Assembly: GCA_964639275.1 (NCBI GenBank)
Contig: CAZXCQ010000130.1
Coordinates: 1-17,138, forward strand
Source: CAZXCQ01 sp964639275
GTDB taxonomy: Bacteria; Desulfobacterota; DSM-4660; Desulfatiglandales; Desulfatiglandaceae
Length of the DNA: 17,138 bases
Direction: 5' to 3'
Positions 6,210-13,600 of the stretch are shown here, in pieces. Every line of letters starts with the position of its first letter. The stretch's first letter is position 1. The notes beneath the pieces are model-generated. The model was not told where the DNA came from. It did no database searches and saw nothing but the letters and a program-made list of their open reading frames with translations. Position numbers and translations under genes: made by a program.

Positions 6210-6463
6210 CCCCAGCCATTGCTCAAAAAGTTGAGGAACTATAATGTATTTGGTATCTGGCTAGATTCCGATTCTAGGATCGCTCAGGAATATCAAGTAT
6301 CACGCGATTTTTCGGCCCCTGGGATGTGCTAAACCTGGCAGGTAACACAGATTCTTGGGGCATCAAGAATCTGACCAAAATAGCACGGATTAACTACCTG
6401 GAATCGAAATATATTGAAACTCCAGACCCTGGAATAAATTCTGGGGACAAAACCTCTATCCGG
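6210..6463. other. Spacer between the two minus-strand genes
   Basis: About 250 bases with no gene. It contains a perfect 10-bp hairpin, CAGATTCTTG/CAAGAATCTG, at 6348-6373 with a 6-base loop. No T-run follows on either strand, so it is more likely an operator or RNA processing site than a terminator. Confidence 0.45.
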
Positions 6464-6946
6464 TTAGTCTTTTAGTTCAAAGACCATTTCACAATAATCA
6501 TCCCCGCGATTTAGAAATTTTGGATGTGAAAAAACAAGTTTTGGATTTATTGCAGCACAAATTCCTTCAATGGCAGGAATGCTGCCTACCTTGGAGCAAA
6601 ATTCATGATCCCAGACAGTGGAGCAAGGGCATTCCCTTTCAATCCTCACTGCTCGATGCGGTGTCGCTTCCGTTACTTCTCCAGAAGTCCCAGTAATGGC
6701 ATGAAAGTAAGACAAGACTTTGACTGCCGCTATGGCATCTCTCTCTTTTATATCTAGTTCTTTCAGGACGTTTTCAGTGCCCTTCTTGGTTAACTCTCTG
6801 GAGGTTTCACCCAGAACATCGTAGACTCCAGGACCAAACTTGTTGACAAGTGCTCTCGTAAATTCAAATACTCTGGCTGCTTCCCTTTTTCTAACCATTT
6901 TTGCCCTTTGTTCCCCTTCGAATTTATAGTCTATCTTCTCCTCCAT
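6464..6946 (-). CDS. L-2-amino-thiazoline-4-carboxylate hydrolase-like protein
   Basis: A 160-residue soluble protein. The start at 6946 is preferred over an upstream in-frame ATG at 6985 because a GGGGGG stretch lies about seven bases before it on the minus strand. The layout fits the ATC hydrolase family as I know it: an N-terminal helical half (FTRALVNKFGPGVYDVL), then a Cys-rich half with ECPCSTVW (105-112), FC (116-117), IEGICAAINPKL (127-136) and a terminal GDDYCEMVF (148-156) that resembles the family's G-D-x-x-C ending. The founding enzyme opens a thiazoline ring on the way to L-cysteine, but many anaerobe homologues lie beside methyltransferases and have no known substrate. Five Cys (106, 108, 117, 130, 152) could bind a metal. 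It is upstream of the URO-D-like gene on the same strand with a 250-base gap, so co-transcription is possible but not shown. A V4R-like ligand-binding protein is an alternative. Confidence 0.6.
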   Translation of the reverse strand: MEEKIDYKFEGEQRAKMVRKREAARVFEFTRALVNKFGPGVYDVLGETSRELTKKGTENVLKELDIKERDAIAAVKVLSYFHAITGTSGEVTEATPHRAVRIERECPCSTVWDHEFCSKVGSIPAIEGICAAINPKLVFSHPKFLNRGDDYCEMVFELKD

Positions 6947-7226
6947 AGTGATGCCCCCCTCTTGCGCTTTTCCTTGACATTTCATTCCGTGGACCTATAT
7001 CTCTTTCCCAGTTCGGAGCCCTTATATCATCCTATGATCCTCTCACAGGCCTAAAGGAGAAAGGGATAGTTTTTTTTGTTAATCAAAATCTTAATTGATT
7101 TTGAGCGGTTGATCAACTATTCTTAGCATTCTCCAACCTTCGCTGCAACGGCGTGGAATTTACTATAGGGTAATTTGTGCCTAGGCTAAAGAATCAAGCT
7201 CATTAATAGTGAAGGGGAGGGTTAAG
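6947..7226. promoter_or_regulatory. Divergent intergenic region with two palindromes
   Basis: Between the minus-strand hydrolase-like gene and the plus-strand DUF2780 remnant. TCAAAATC/GATTTTGA (7083-7104, 6-base loop) is followed four bases later by the perfect palindrome GTTGATCAAC (7108-7117). Two adjacent dyads in a divergent promoter region look like regulator binding sites, but no promoter could be assigned with confidence. Confidence 0.3.
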
Positions 7227-7441
7227 ATGAGACAAAAAGGAAATGCCAGAACCTTTGTACTGGTGCTACTAATAATTGCAATAAATCAACTACCCTGGAA
7301 GGTCTCGTAAGGTTAACCGATAGGTTCAGTCAACTGGGTTTAAATAGTGAAATGGTTGGAAAATTTATTCCAATCATTCTTGATTATATGAAGGGTTCCG
7401 GAGGAGAAGGGGTGATGAACCAGGGGACGTCCATGAAATAA
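7227..7441 (+). pseudogene. DUF2780 protein pseudogene (internal deletion and frameshift)
   Basis: The ATG at 7227 follows a good AGGGGAGGG site and encodes a signal-peptide-like start (MRQKGNARTFVLVLLIIA), then stops at the TAA at 7308-7310. In another frame, from 7301 to the TAA at 7439-7441, the sequence reads GLVRLTDRFSQLGLNSEMVG then KFIPIILDYMKGSGGEGVMN. This closely resembles the C-terminus of DUF2780 (VcgC/VcgE-like) secreted proteins, whose family pattern is roughly F-S-x-LGL-S-x-x-MV-x-KF-x-P-x-x-L-x-Y-x-K-x-x-GG. The C-terminal frame has no start codon of its own. The middle of the family's usual length (well over 100 residues) is missing, so this is a decayed gene formed by internal deletion and frame change. 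Function of the family is unknown. Confidence 0.6.
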
Positions 7442-8356
7442 CAACTTGACAATTCCAGCTTTTCGTTAATGTTACTGGGCTGCGCGCGCCCCAGGCCTAT
7501 CCCGGCCCCATAAAGTCCCCCCTCAACCTAAAATGTCAAAGTCGTCCTCTTTTCACGCCGTCGATTCACACCCAGTAGTCTCTCTTCAGTTCCTGTAAAC
7601 CGAGGCTTTTCAACGTGGCCTCTGTGGGTTCACCGCTGCAAAGCATAGAGGATTTTCCCTTTTGGGTCATAAAGAGAACGGCTCATGATATTGAAGTTTC
7701 AGATGCTGCGTCAATTAGGAGTGTATAACGATGCAAATATTTAAAGAAGCAGTCCCACCGAATCTGACAATTTGATTTTATAACACCAGGTAACCACGAG
7801 GTATCTCAACCCGTGATCCGTCCGGGTGAACGATGATAGGACAGTTTGCGATGATCTGAACTATGGCAGTTATGTTGTGAGTTTGGTTATGTTGTGTGTA
7901 TTTACTTCCCATCTTCTTGAGAGGGGGACTTTGAAAAAGTCGTTTTACCTTCTTTGTTCTTCTTGTTCTTTTCTGGCAGGGGCAGACTTGCCTTTCTGAA
8001 TGCTCAGCCTTTCTCTGATATCGGAGAGTACCCTCAAGTGAGACTTAGTGACAATATCTGGAGTCTCAACCCGGCGTTGCCATTTTCCGGAAAGCTTCCT
8101 ATTGCCGATCTAAGGGTGCAATTTGGTTCTGATTTTTCTTGACAACGGTCAGGTAAGAGGGTTTAACTGAACTGAACTCGATCATTTCCAAGTAATCCTA
8201 AGATAATCCAATTAGATAACGTTGATTTTCCGGATGGGAGCACTACGTCTGCCACTGATCACAAAATCCTTCATTGTTAAGTAGAAAAATTTTGGAGAAA
8301 GATTTCCAACCGGACTCAATACGTGGGCCGCCAATGATTATTACCTCCCTCCAGCT
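7442..8356. other. Long region with no convincing gene
   Basis: Nearly 900 bases without a supported gene. Candidates seen and kept weak are a minus-strand 34-codon frame at 7566-7670 (MTQKGKSSMLCSGE…LKRDYWV), which looks like a C-terminal gene fragment, and a minus-strand 44-codon frame at 7778-7912 (MGSKYTQHNQ…RVEIPRGYLVL), open upstream to 8044 but with only a weak AAGAAG before the ATG. A plus-strand 62-codon frame at 7954-8142 has no ribosome binding site. Together with the DUF2780 pseudogene just upstream, this suggests a decaying segment. Confidence 0.4.
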
Positions 8357-8385
8357 TTGTCTATTCCAGCCAGACCCTTTATAAG
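8357..8385 (+). promoter_or_regulatory. Promoter of the MetX-like gene
   Basis: TTGTCT (8357-8362), a 17-base spacer and TATAAG (8380-8385) give a plausible sigma70 promoter. Transcription would start near 8392, leaving a short leader that just includes the ribosome binding site at 8406-8414. Confidence 0.5.
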
Positions 8386-8417
8386 AATCCGATAACTGTT
8401 TTACTAGGAGGTGACAA

Positions 8418-9470
8418 GTGAATCGAGATCGACTAGTCCGTTTGGTCATTCTGACCATGGTTTTTTGCTTCTGTGCAACCGCTTTTTCTTTTGCGCAGGA
8501 ACTCAAGCTAACGCCTGAATATTACCACGTCAAAGATTTTAAGCTCAAATCGGGAGCAACAGTCAAAGACCTGAAAATAGAATATGCGACACTGGGTGCG
8601 CCCAAAAAGGACAGCAAGGGCAACATCACCAATGCGGTTGTTTTCTGCCACGGCTTCAGCGGCAATTATGCCCAGATAAAGCTTCTCAAGGGCATGGTTG
8701 GTCCAGGAAAGCCCTTTGATCCAGCCAAATATTTTTTCATCCTCCCCACTGCGTTAGGTTCACCCGGGTCGTCGTGCCCTTCAGTATCAGGGGTCGGCCC
8801 AAAGTTTCCAAAATATACTGTTGCCGACATGATTTCAGCTCAGTATCTCTTGGTCACCCAGCATTTGAACATCAAACACCTGGCCGGTGTAGCCGGACCC
8901 AGCATGGGTGGATTTCAGACCTTGCAGTGGATAACCACGTATCCGGACTTTATGGATTGGGCCATTCCAATTGCGACCGCCTCCAAAACCATTGGTCGTC
9001 TTCTTGGCAGAAGCGTTGTATTGGTGGATATCATCAAGCTCGACCCTACCTATAAGAGCGGTTACTACAAGGAGCAACCCAAGAAAGGCATGGAAGTGTA
9101 CTTCATGTCGGCCTATCTCTGGTATTTCGCCAATGATTTTTACGCCACAAGGTGGAAGACCAAGGAGGCATTGATAAAAGGGCTCAAGGATGTGGGTCTT
9201 GGCAGCGCCAAGGCTGATGCAAATGACACTATCTGGCGGGAGGAAGCGCTCATGAGTTTTAATGTTACTGACCAGCTTCCCAACGTTAAGGCCAGAACTC
9301 TGGTTATCGGTATCAACGATGACGAGCTTTTCCCCCCGAGTTCGTTTGAACCCGTTGCGAAATCCATTCCAGGAGCTACAGTGTTCAGCTATGACTCTAT
9401 TCTTGGCCACCTTGGCTGCGCCTTAGAGCTTACAAAGGCAGGCAAAGTGATAACCGAGTTCCTGAAGTAG
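8418..9470 (+). CDS. Secreted MetX-like alpha/beta hydrolase or acyltransferase
   Basis: A 350-residue alpha/beta-hydrolase of the homoserine O-acetyltransferase (MetX) type. GTG at 8418 is the start, set by AGGAGGTGA (8406-8414). Residues 1-26 form a signal peptide (hydrophobic 7-22, likely cleavage after SFA), which cytoplasmic MetX lacks. The MetX-like block GPGKPFDPAKYFFILP (95-110) and YTVADMISAQ (133-142) are present. The nucleophile is Ser162 in GPSMGG, the acid Asp302 in DDELFPP and the base His331 in GHLGC, so the catalytic triad looks intact. Export makes methionine synthesis unlikely; a periplasmic hydrolase or acyltransferase of unknown substrate is the better reading. It is a single-gene unit with its own promoter (8357) and strong terminator (9494). 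The family is firm, the reaction unknown. Confidence 0.88.
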   Translation: MNRDRLVRLVILTMVFCFCATAFSFAQELKLTPEYYHVKDFKLKSGATVKDLKIEYATLGAPKKDSKGNITNAVVFCHGFSGNYAQIKLLKGMVGPGKPFDPAKYFFILPTALGSPGSSCPSVSGVGPKFPKYTVADMISAQYLLVTQHLNIKHLAGVAGPSMGGFQTLQWITTYPDFMDWAIPIATASKTIGRLLGRSVVLVDIIKLDPTYKSGYYKEQPKKGMEVYFMSAYLWYFANDFYATRWKTKEALIKGLKDVGLGSAKADANDTIWREEALMSFNVTDQLPNVKARTLVIGINDDELFPPSSFEPVAKSIPGATVFSYDSILGHLGCALELTKAGKVITEFLK

Positions 9471-9493
9471 GCCAGTCTCAGGAGAAACAGCGG

Positions 9494-9527
9494 ACAAGAA
9501 AGGCAGACCTCGGTCTGCCTTTCTTGT
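9494..9527 (+). terminator. Strong hairpin terminator after the MetX-like gene
   Basis: ACAAGAAAGGCAGACC and GGTCTGCCTTTCTTGT are perfect inverted repeats, giving about a 15-bp stem with a CTCG tetraloop. The T-rich right arm supplies the U-tract and the A-rich left arm would do the same on the opposite strand, so it may work in both directions. Confidence 0.8.
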
Positions 9528-9962
9528 TAGAATCCGTTCAGCATCGGTTATCATCGTGCACCTCATGGATAGGCAAAGGCTTAGAACCCCAATGCCAATG
9601 CCTATCAAGAAATATGGCCGACGGATTGCATTGGGGTACAGGATATGGAGCCTAAAATATGAAAACTCAAAATATGGTGTGCCAAGCCCGCATGATTACG
9701 GGATGCCTGAGGCAAAGGAGGCTTGGAAACATATCACACAAACGGCAAAACCCTGGATGGATTACCAGGGCATACGACGGTGAAAGGTGGGGTGTTCAAG
9801 AGAGGTAAGGTATTTTCAAGACCTGCCGTATTTTCTTGGTTGAAAAGATATGGGCTATGTGACATAAAAATCTGGTTCGCGAAGCTATAAATTGTTTATT
9901 CAAAAGAAGCACTTACATGAGAACAAGGGGGTCTTCTAAGGACCAGGAGGGGGTCGCCTAAG
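9528..9962. other. Spacer before recC
   Basis: Apart from a doubtful short frame (9556-9783), nothing certain. A candidate promoter for recC, TTGAAA (9840-9845), 17 bases, CATAAA (9863-9868), has a weak -10. An AGGAGGGGG just before 9963 is the recC ribosome binding site. Confidence 0.4.
9556..9783 (+). CDS. Doubtful small hypothetical ORF (75 aa)
   Basis: An open frame with a GTG or later ATG start (9565) and no ribosome binding site. The product is basic at the start (MPIKKYGRRIALGYRIW) and has no motif I recognise. It follows a strong terminator and lacks a visible promoter. It may be a fragment of a lost gene or chance. It is listed because it fills about half of the gap before recC. Confidence 0.25.
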   Translation: MHLMDRQRLRTPMPMPIKKYGRRIALGYRIWSLKYENSKYGVPSPHDYGMPEAKEAWKHITQTAKPWMDYQGIRR

Positions 9963-12900
9963 ATGGCCATTGCGCTTTATTTTAGCAACCGGCTGGAAGA
10001 GCTGGCAGACAAGTTTGCGGCGATCGTCGACCTGGAAAACCAGGTGAAGGAGAATATCCTTGAAGGCCCCTTGACGATTGTCCCCAATCAAAACCTGATA
10101 AAATGGCTGCAATTGACTTTTGCAAAGAAACGATCGGTCTTTATGAATTTTGACTTTCAATACCTGGAATCGGGTTTGTGGGGTCTGCTCGAAAGACTGG
10201 ATTCAAACAAAGAAAAGCCGGAGATGATCGATCATTCCTATCTGAGGATGCTTCTTCTCTATGAATTAAAGACCCTGAGGAAAGACGACACAGCACTCAC
10301 GCCCCTGAACCGTTACCTCCGCGAACCGGGGGGCGAAAAGGGGCCGGATTATGCTGTAAAGCTCTGGCAGCTCACCGAAAAGATCGTGCAGCTCTTTGAG
10401 GAATATGAGTTTCACCGCGCTGAGATGATTCAAAGATGGCTGGATGACAAAACTCCACTGGTGGGAATGGAGCTCTGCCAGCAAAGGCTCTATCTACGAT
10501 TGAGAGAGTTACGCAACCGATATGTAAAGGGATCTGAAAAACGTCTCCTCTCCATGAGAGAATACGCCGATGAGGTCTTCTCTTCCAAAAAACACTTTGG
10601 GCCGGAGGAAGGTAAAGGAAGGAAGTTTGTCCACATATTCGGGCTATCCCAGGTGTCCCTATTCCACCTGGATCTATTTGGCCGATTGAAAGACTTCTAT
10701 GATATTTTCATTTACGCCCTAAACCCCTCCCGTGAGTTCTGGGAGGATATCAGAACGCCCCAGGAAAAAAAATGGATTCAAAGAAAAGGAATCAAGAGGC
10801 TTGAGATCACCCCGGAAGAAAGGGATAACGGCGAGCTCCTGGAACAGGATGATAATGAACTCCTGTCACTGTGGGGGAAACCCGGAAGGGAAAACATCCG
10901 CCTTTTGTGCGGGCTTACAGACTATGACTTTAACGCCTGCTTTAAAAAGAAACCCGGCCCAAAAAGCGTGCTCGAAAAGGTCCAGAACGATATCCTCACG
11001 CTCTCGACCGAAAAGGGTACCACACCAAAGCTCCCTCAGGACACCTCCCTCCAGATAGCCGCCTGCCCGGGGATCACCAGAGAAGTGGAGACCGTATATC
11101 ACAGCATCCTTTACAACCTCAAAAAGGATAGGGGACTTCAACTGACCGACATCGCCATCTTTGTCCCGGACATTTCAAGGTACAAACCGGTCATCGATGC
11201 TGTTTTCAACCGCAGACCCAGGGCTATTTCATACAATCTGGTGGATTCCCGTGCTGACATAGAGAGCGTTTACGGACAGGCCGTCCTGGGGATTCTTGCA
11301 CTTTCCACGGGAAGGTTTTCGCGAAAAGAGGTCTTTGACCTGATACTCAACCCCTGTCTTATGAACAGGTGGCAGATCGGGTCGGAGGAAATCAATATAT
11401 GGGCGGGTTGGGCTGAGTCGTTGAACATCTTTCACAGTTTTGATCGGCGGTCAAAGGAGGAAAAGGGCTACCCGCGGACCCGTTATTACAGCTGGAAACA
11501 GGGGCTTCAGAGACTGCGTCTGTCAAGAGTCCTCTCAGCCCCTGAAGAGGGGTCCGGAGATCCTTTCAGACACCTTTACGGACTTGTTCCGTTTTGTGAC
11601 GTCAATACGGGTGATGTAGACCTGATGGAGAAGTTCTCGGTGGTTGTGGAAAAACTCCATCGTTCTGTGATGGATCTGGCCGGTTTGCGCGCATCGGGGG
11701 AGGAGTGGAAGGCCAGGCTGTTGAGGGTATGCGATGATCTGCTCCAGGTCCCGTCGGATATCAGGGGCGAAGCCGCTGTTCAACAGGCCCTGGTTGAGGC
11801 CCTGGGAGACCTGGCGATCTATGACCGGTTAAGGGAGAAGGAATCGGACAAAGACAAGGCAGCAGGCGACCTGGATATTGAGGTAATCAGGGAATTTATG
11901 AAATCCAACCTCCGTTCCATTTCAGGCGGTTATGGGGATTACCTGACCGGGGGTGTCACCATTTCGGCGCTTCAACCCATGCGTCCCATCCCCTTCAGGA
12001 TCGTCTATGTAATGGGTATGGAAGAGGGGGTGTTTCCGGGAAAGGCAGATACATCCTCGCTGGATCTAAGGCTTCTAAAAAGGCGGATCGGCGATATCAG
12101 CCTGCCGGAGCGTAACTGCTATCTCTTTCTTGAAATGCTCTTATCGGTGCGGGACAAGCTCTATATCAGCTATGTCTCAAAAGACCTTCAGAAGGACCGG
12201 ACGATACAGCCCTGCTCGGTGGTCAACCAGTTGCGCAGGTATGTGGAGCAAGAAGTCCTTCCAGAGGAACAGCCATTCAGGATTATGGATATCCCTCTCA
12301 GCGGCAGCAGTCCAAGATACATTGAAAAGGGCAGCGTAAATGAGATCTCGGATGTCCTGGTCAACTATTCCCTGGCCGATAGGATAGCCTGTTACCGTGA
12401 GAATGCCCTGTGGGAGGAGATGATCCAAAAGGCCCCGGAGGAGACGAATCACCGTCTTCAAGGATTTTTCCCGGACCTTACAGTGGAGGCGGTGCGGCTT
12501 CAAAAGGACAAGCGGATCGTCGAAAAGATCACCCTCAAACAGCTGGAGAAGTTCTTGGAAGACCCGGTCTCCAGCGCCTTGAAGCGGCATCTGGGGATGT
12601 ACGATGAAGAAAAGACCATCGAGGAGATTACGCTCAGGGAGGATGAGCCCTTTTATTCGGAGTTCCCGGTTGATTACAACCTGAAGATGGAACCGCTCAA
12701 ACTGTGGCTGAACATTTATTTCTCCTCCGGAGACAGAGGGCCCGATCCAGAAACCCCGGAGGGGATTTATGAGCATGTCTATGAAAGGCTTCGTCGAAAC
12801 AGCAATACCCCTGAAGGGGCATTTGCCGAATTGGACAAGAATGGGTTGAAAGAGGATGTCCTGGCGAGGGCTGGAATCCTTTCATCGGTATTGGTGGAGA

Positions 12901-13598
12901 TGACATCGGGCGAGGAGACCTATCGCGCCTTTTTTGTTGGTGAACAGACCGATGAATACATCCCTTTTATCAACAGGCTTCCCATCGAGCGTTTTGCGCC
13001 AGTAAGACTCATGGTCAAGACCGCCACCGGTCTCGGGGAGGAGATCGAAAAGAGAGTGGAGCTTCATGGTCAGCGGCCATGGGTCTGGAAGGATCGCCGC
13101 GGTAGCTGGCATTCGCTGGTATTAACCGGTTCTGGAAAGTCTCCGGGGAAAAAGGCCCCGCCGGACAAGTATATCCTGGGCCCTTTCCTGTTTTGGCTCT
13201 TTTGCCTCACCAGCGATGATGGTCGGCAAAGGATCGAAGAAGCAGACATCACCTTTCATGTGGTATACAGAAAAGACGTCAAGACCTGGACTTACAGGAT
13301 CAATCCGGATGGAGCCAGAGGATATCTGGAGAGACTGGTCTCGGACTATCTGGATCAGGAAAGACTGGAGTGGCTACCGTTTGAGGTGGTAACCTCCCAG
13401 CCCGTCAAACCACACCGGCTAAGAGATGACGAGATTGATGAAGGCAAAAAGGCATCTTTTCAAGCACAACTCCAGGAGGCATACACAGAAGAGGAATCCT
13501 TTCTGATACGGCTTGCCAATCCATCCATACCCGATAATGCATTTGACAGGGTGAGAGAGCGGTTTGAGCCCTTTTTCAAGACCATTGACCAGGAATAG
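9963..13598 (+). CDS. recC: Exodeoxyribonuclease V subunit gamma (RecC)
   Basis: RecC, the 1211-residue Chi-reading subunit of RecBCD (E. coli RecC has 1122). In the complex it splits the duplex and scans the 3' strand for Chi while RecB and RecD unwind and cut DNA, feeding double-strand-break repair and destroying phage DNA in the cytoplasm. The start at 9963 follows an AGGAGGGGG. Family marks: LYFSNRLEELADKF at the start, VHIFGLSQVSLFHLDLFGRL (about 223-242) followed by the family's …NPSREFWEDI, ITREVETVYHSILYNL, the central MRPIPFRIVYVMGMEEGVFP (673-692), and ERNCYLFLEMLLSVRDKLYISYV. As in other RecC proteins, no Walker A motif is seen, consistent with an inactive helicase-like fold. recB starts 2 bases after the stop, so the two are translationally linked. 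The ptrA gene that separates them in E. coli is absent. The Chi sequence recognised cannot be deduced. Confidence 0.95.
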   Translation: MAIALYFSNRLEELADKFAAIVDLENQVKENILEGPLTIVPNQNLIKWLQLTFAKKRSVFMNFDFQYLESGLWGLLERLDSNKEKPEMIDHSYLRMLLLYELKTLRKDDTALTPLNRYLREPGGEKGPDYAVKLWQLTEKIVQLFEEYEFHRAEMIQRWLDDKTPLVGMELCQQRLYLRLRELRNRYVKGSEKRLLSMREYADEVFSSKKHFGPEEGKGRKFVHIFGLSQVSLFHLDLFGRLKDFYDIFIYALNPSREFWEDIRTPQEKKWIQRKGIKRLEITPEERDNGELLEQDDNELLSLWGKPGRENIRLLCGLTDYDFNACFKKKPGPKSVLEKVQNDILTLSTEKGTTPKLPQDTSLQIAACPGITREVETVYHSILYNLKKDRGLQLTDIAIFVPDISRYKPVIDAVFNRRPRAISYNLVDSRADIESVYGQAVLGILALSTGRFSRKEVFDLILNPCLMNRWQIGSEEINIWAGWAESLNIFHSFDRRSKEEKGYPRTRYYSWKQGLQRLRLSRVLSAPEEGSGDPFRHLYGLVPFCDVNTGDVDLMEKFSVVVEKLHRSVMDLAGLRASGEEWKARLLRVCDDLLQVPSDIRGEAAVQQALVEALGDLAIYDRLREKESDKDKAAGDLDIEVIREFMKSNLRSISGGYGDYLTGGVTISALQPMRPIPFRIVYVMGMEEGVFPGKADTSSLDLRLLKRRIGDISLPERNCYLFLEMLLSVRDKLYISYVSKDLQKDRTIQPCSVVNQLRRYVEQEVLPEEQPFRIMDIPLSGSSPRYIEKGSVNEISDVLVNYSLADRIACYRENALWEEMIQKAPEETNHRLQGFFPDLTVEAVRLQKDKRIVEKITLKQLEKFLEDPVSSALKRHLGMYDEEKTIEEITLREDEPFYSEFPVDYNLKMEPLKLWLNIYFSSGDRGPDPETPEGIYEHVYERLRRNSNTPEGAFAELDKNGLKEDVLARAGILSSVLVEMTSGEETYRAFFVGEQTDEYIPFINRLPIERFAPVRLMVKTATGLGEEIEKRVELHGQRPWVWKDRRGSWHSLVLTGSGKSPGKKAPPDKYILGPFLFWLFCLTSDDGRQRIEEADITFHVVYRKDVKTWTYRINPDGARGYLERLVSDYLDQERLEWLPFEVVTSQPVKPHRLRDDEIDEGKKASFQAQLQEAYTEEESFLIRLANPSIPDNAFDRVRERFEPFFKTIDQE

Positions 13599-13600
13599 AG

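Noticed and set aside
7954..8142. 62-codon plus-strand ORF
   Set aside because: No ribosome binding site, unusual Phe-rich start and no recognisable domain.
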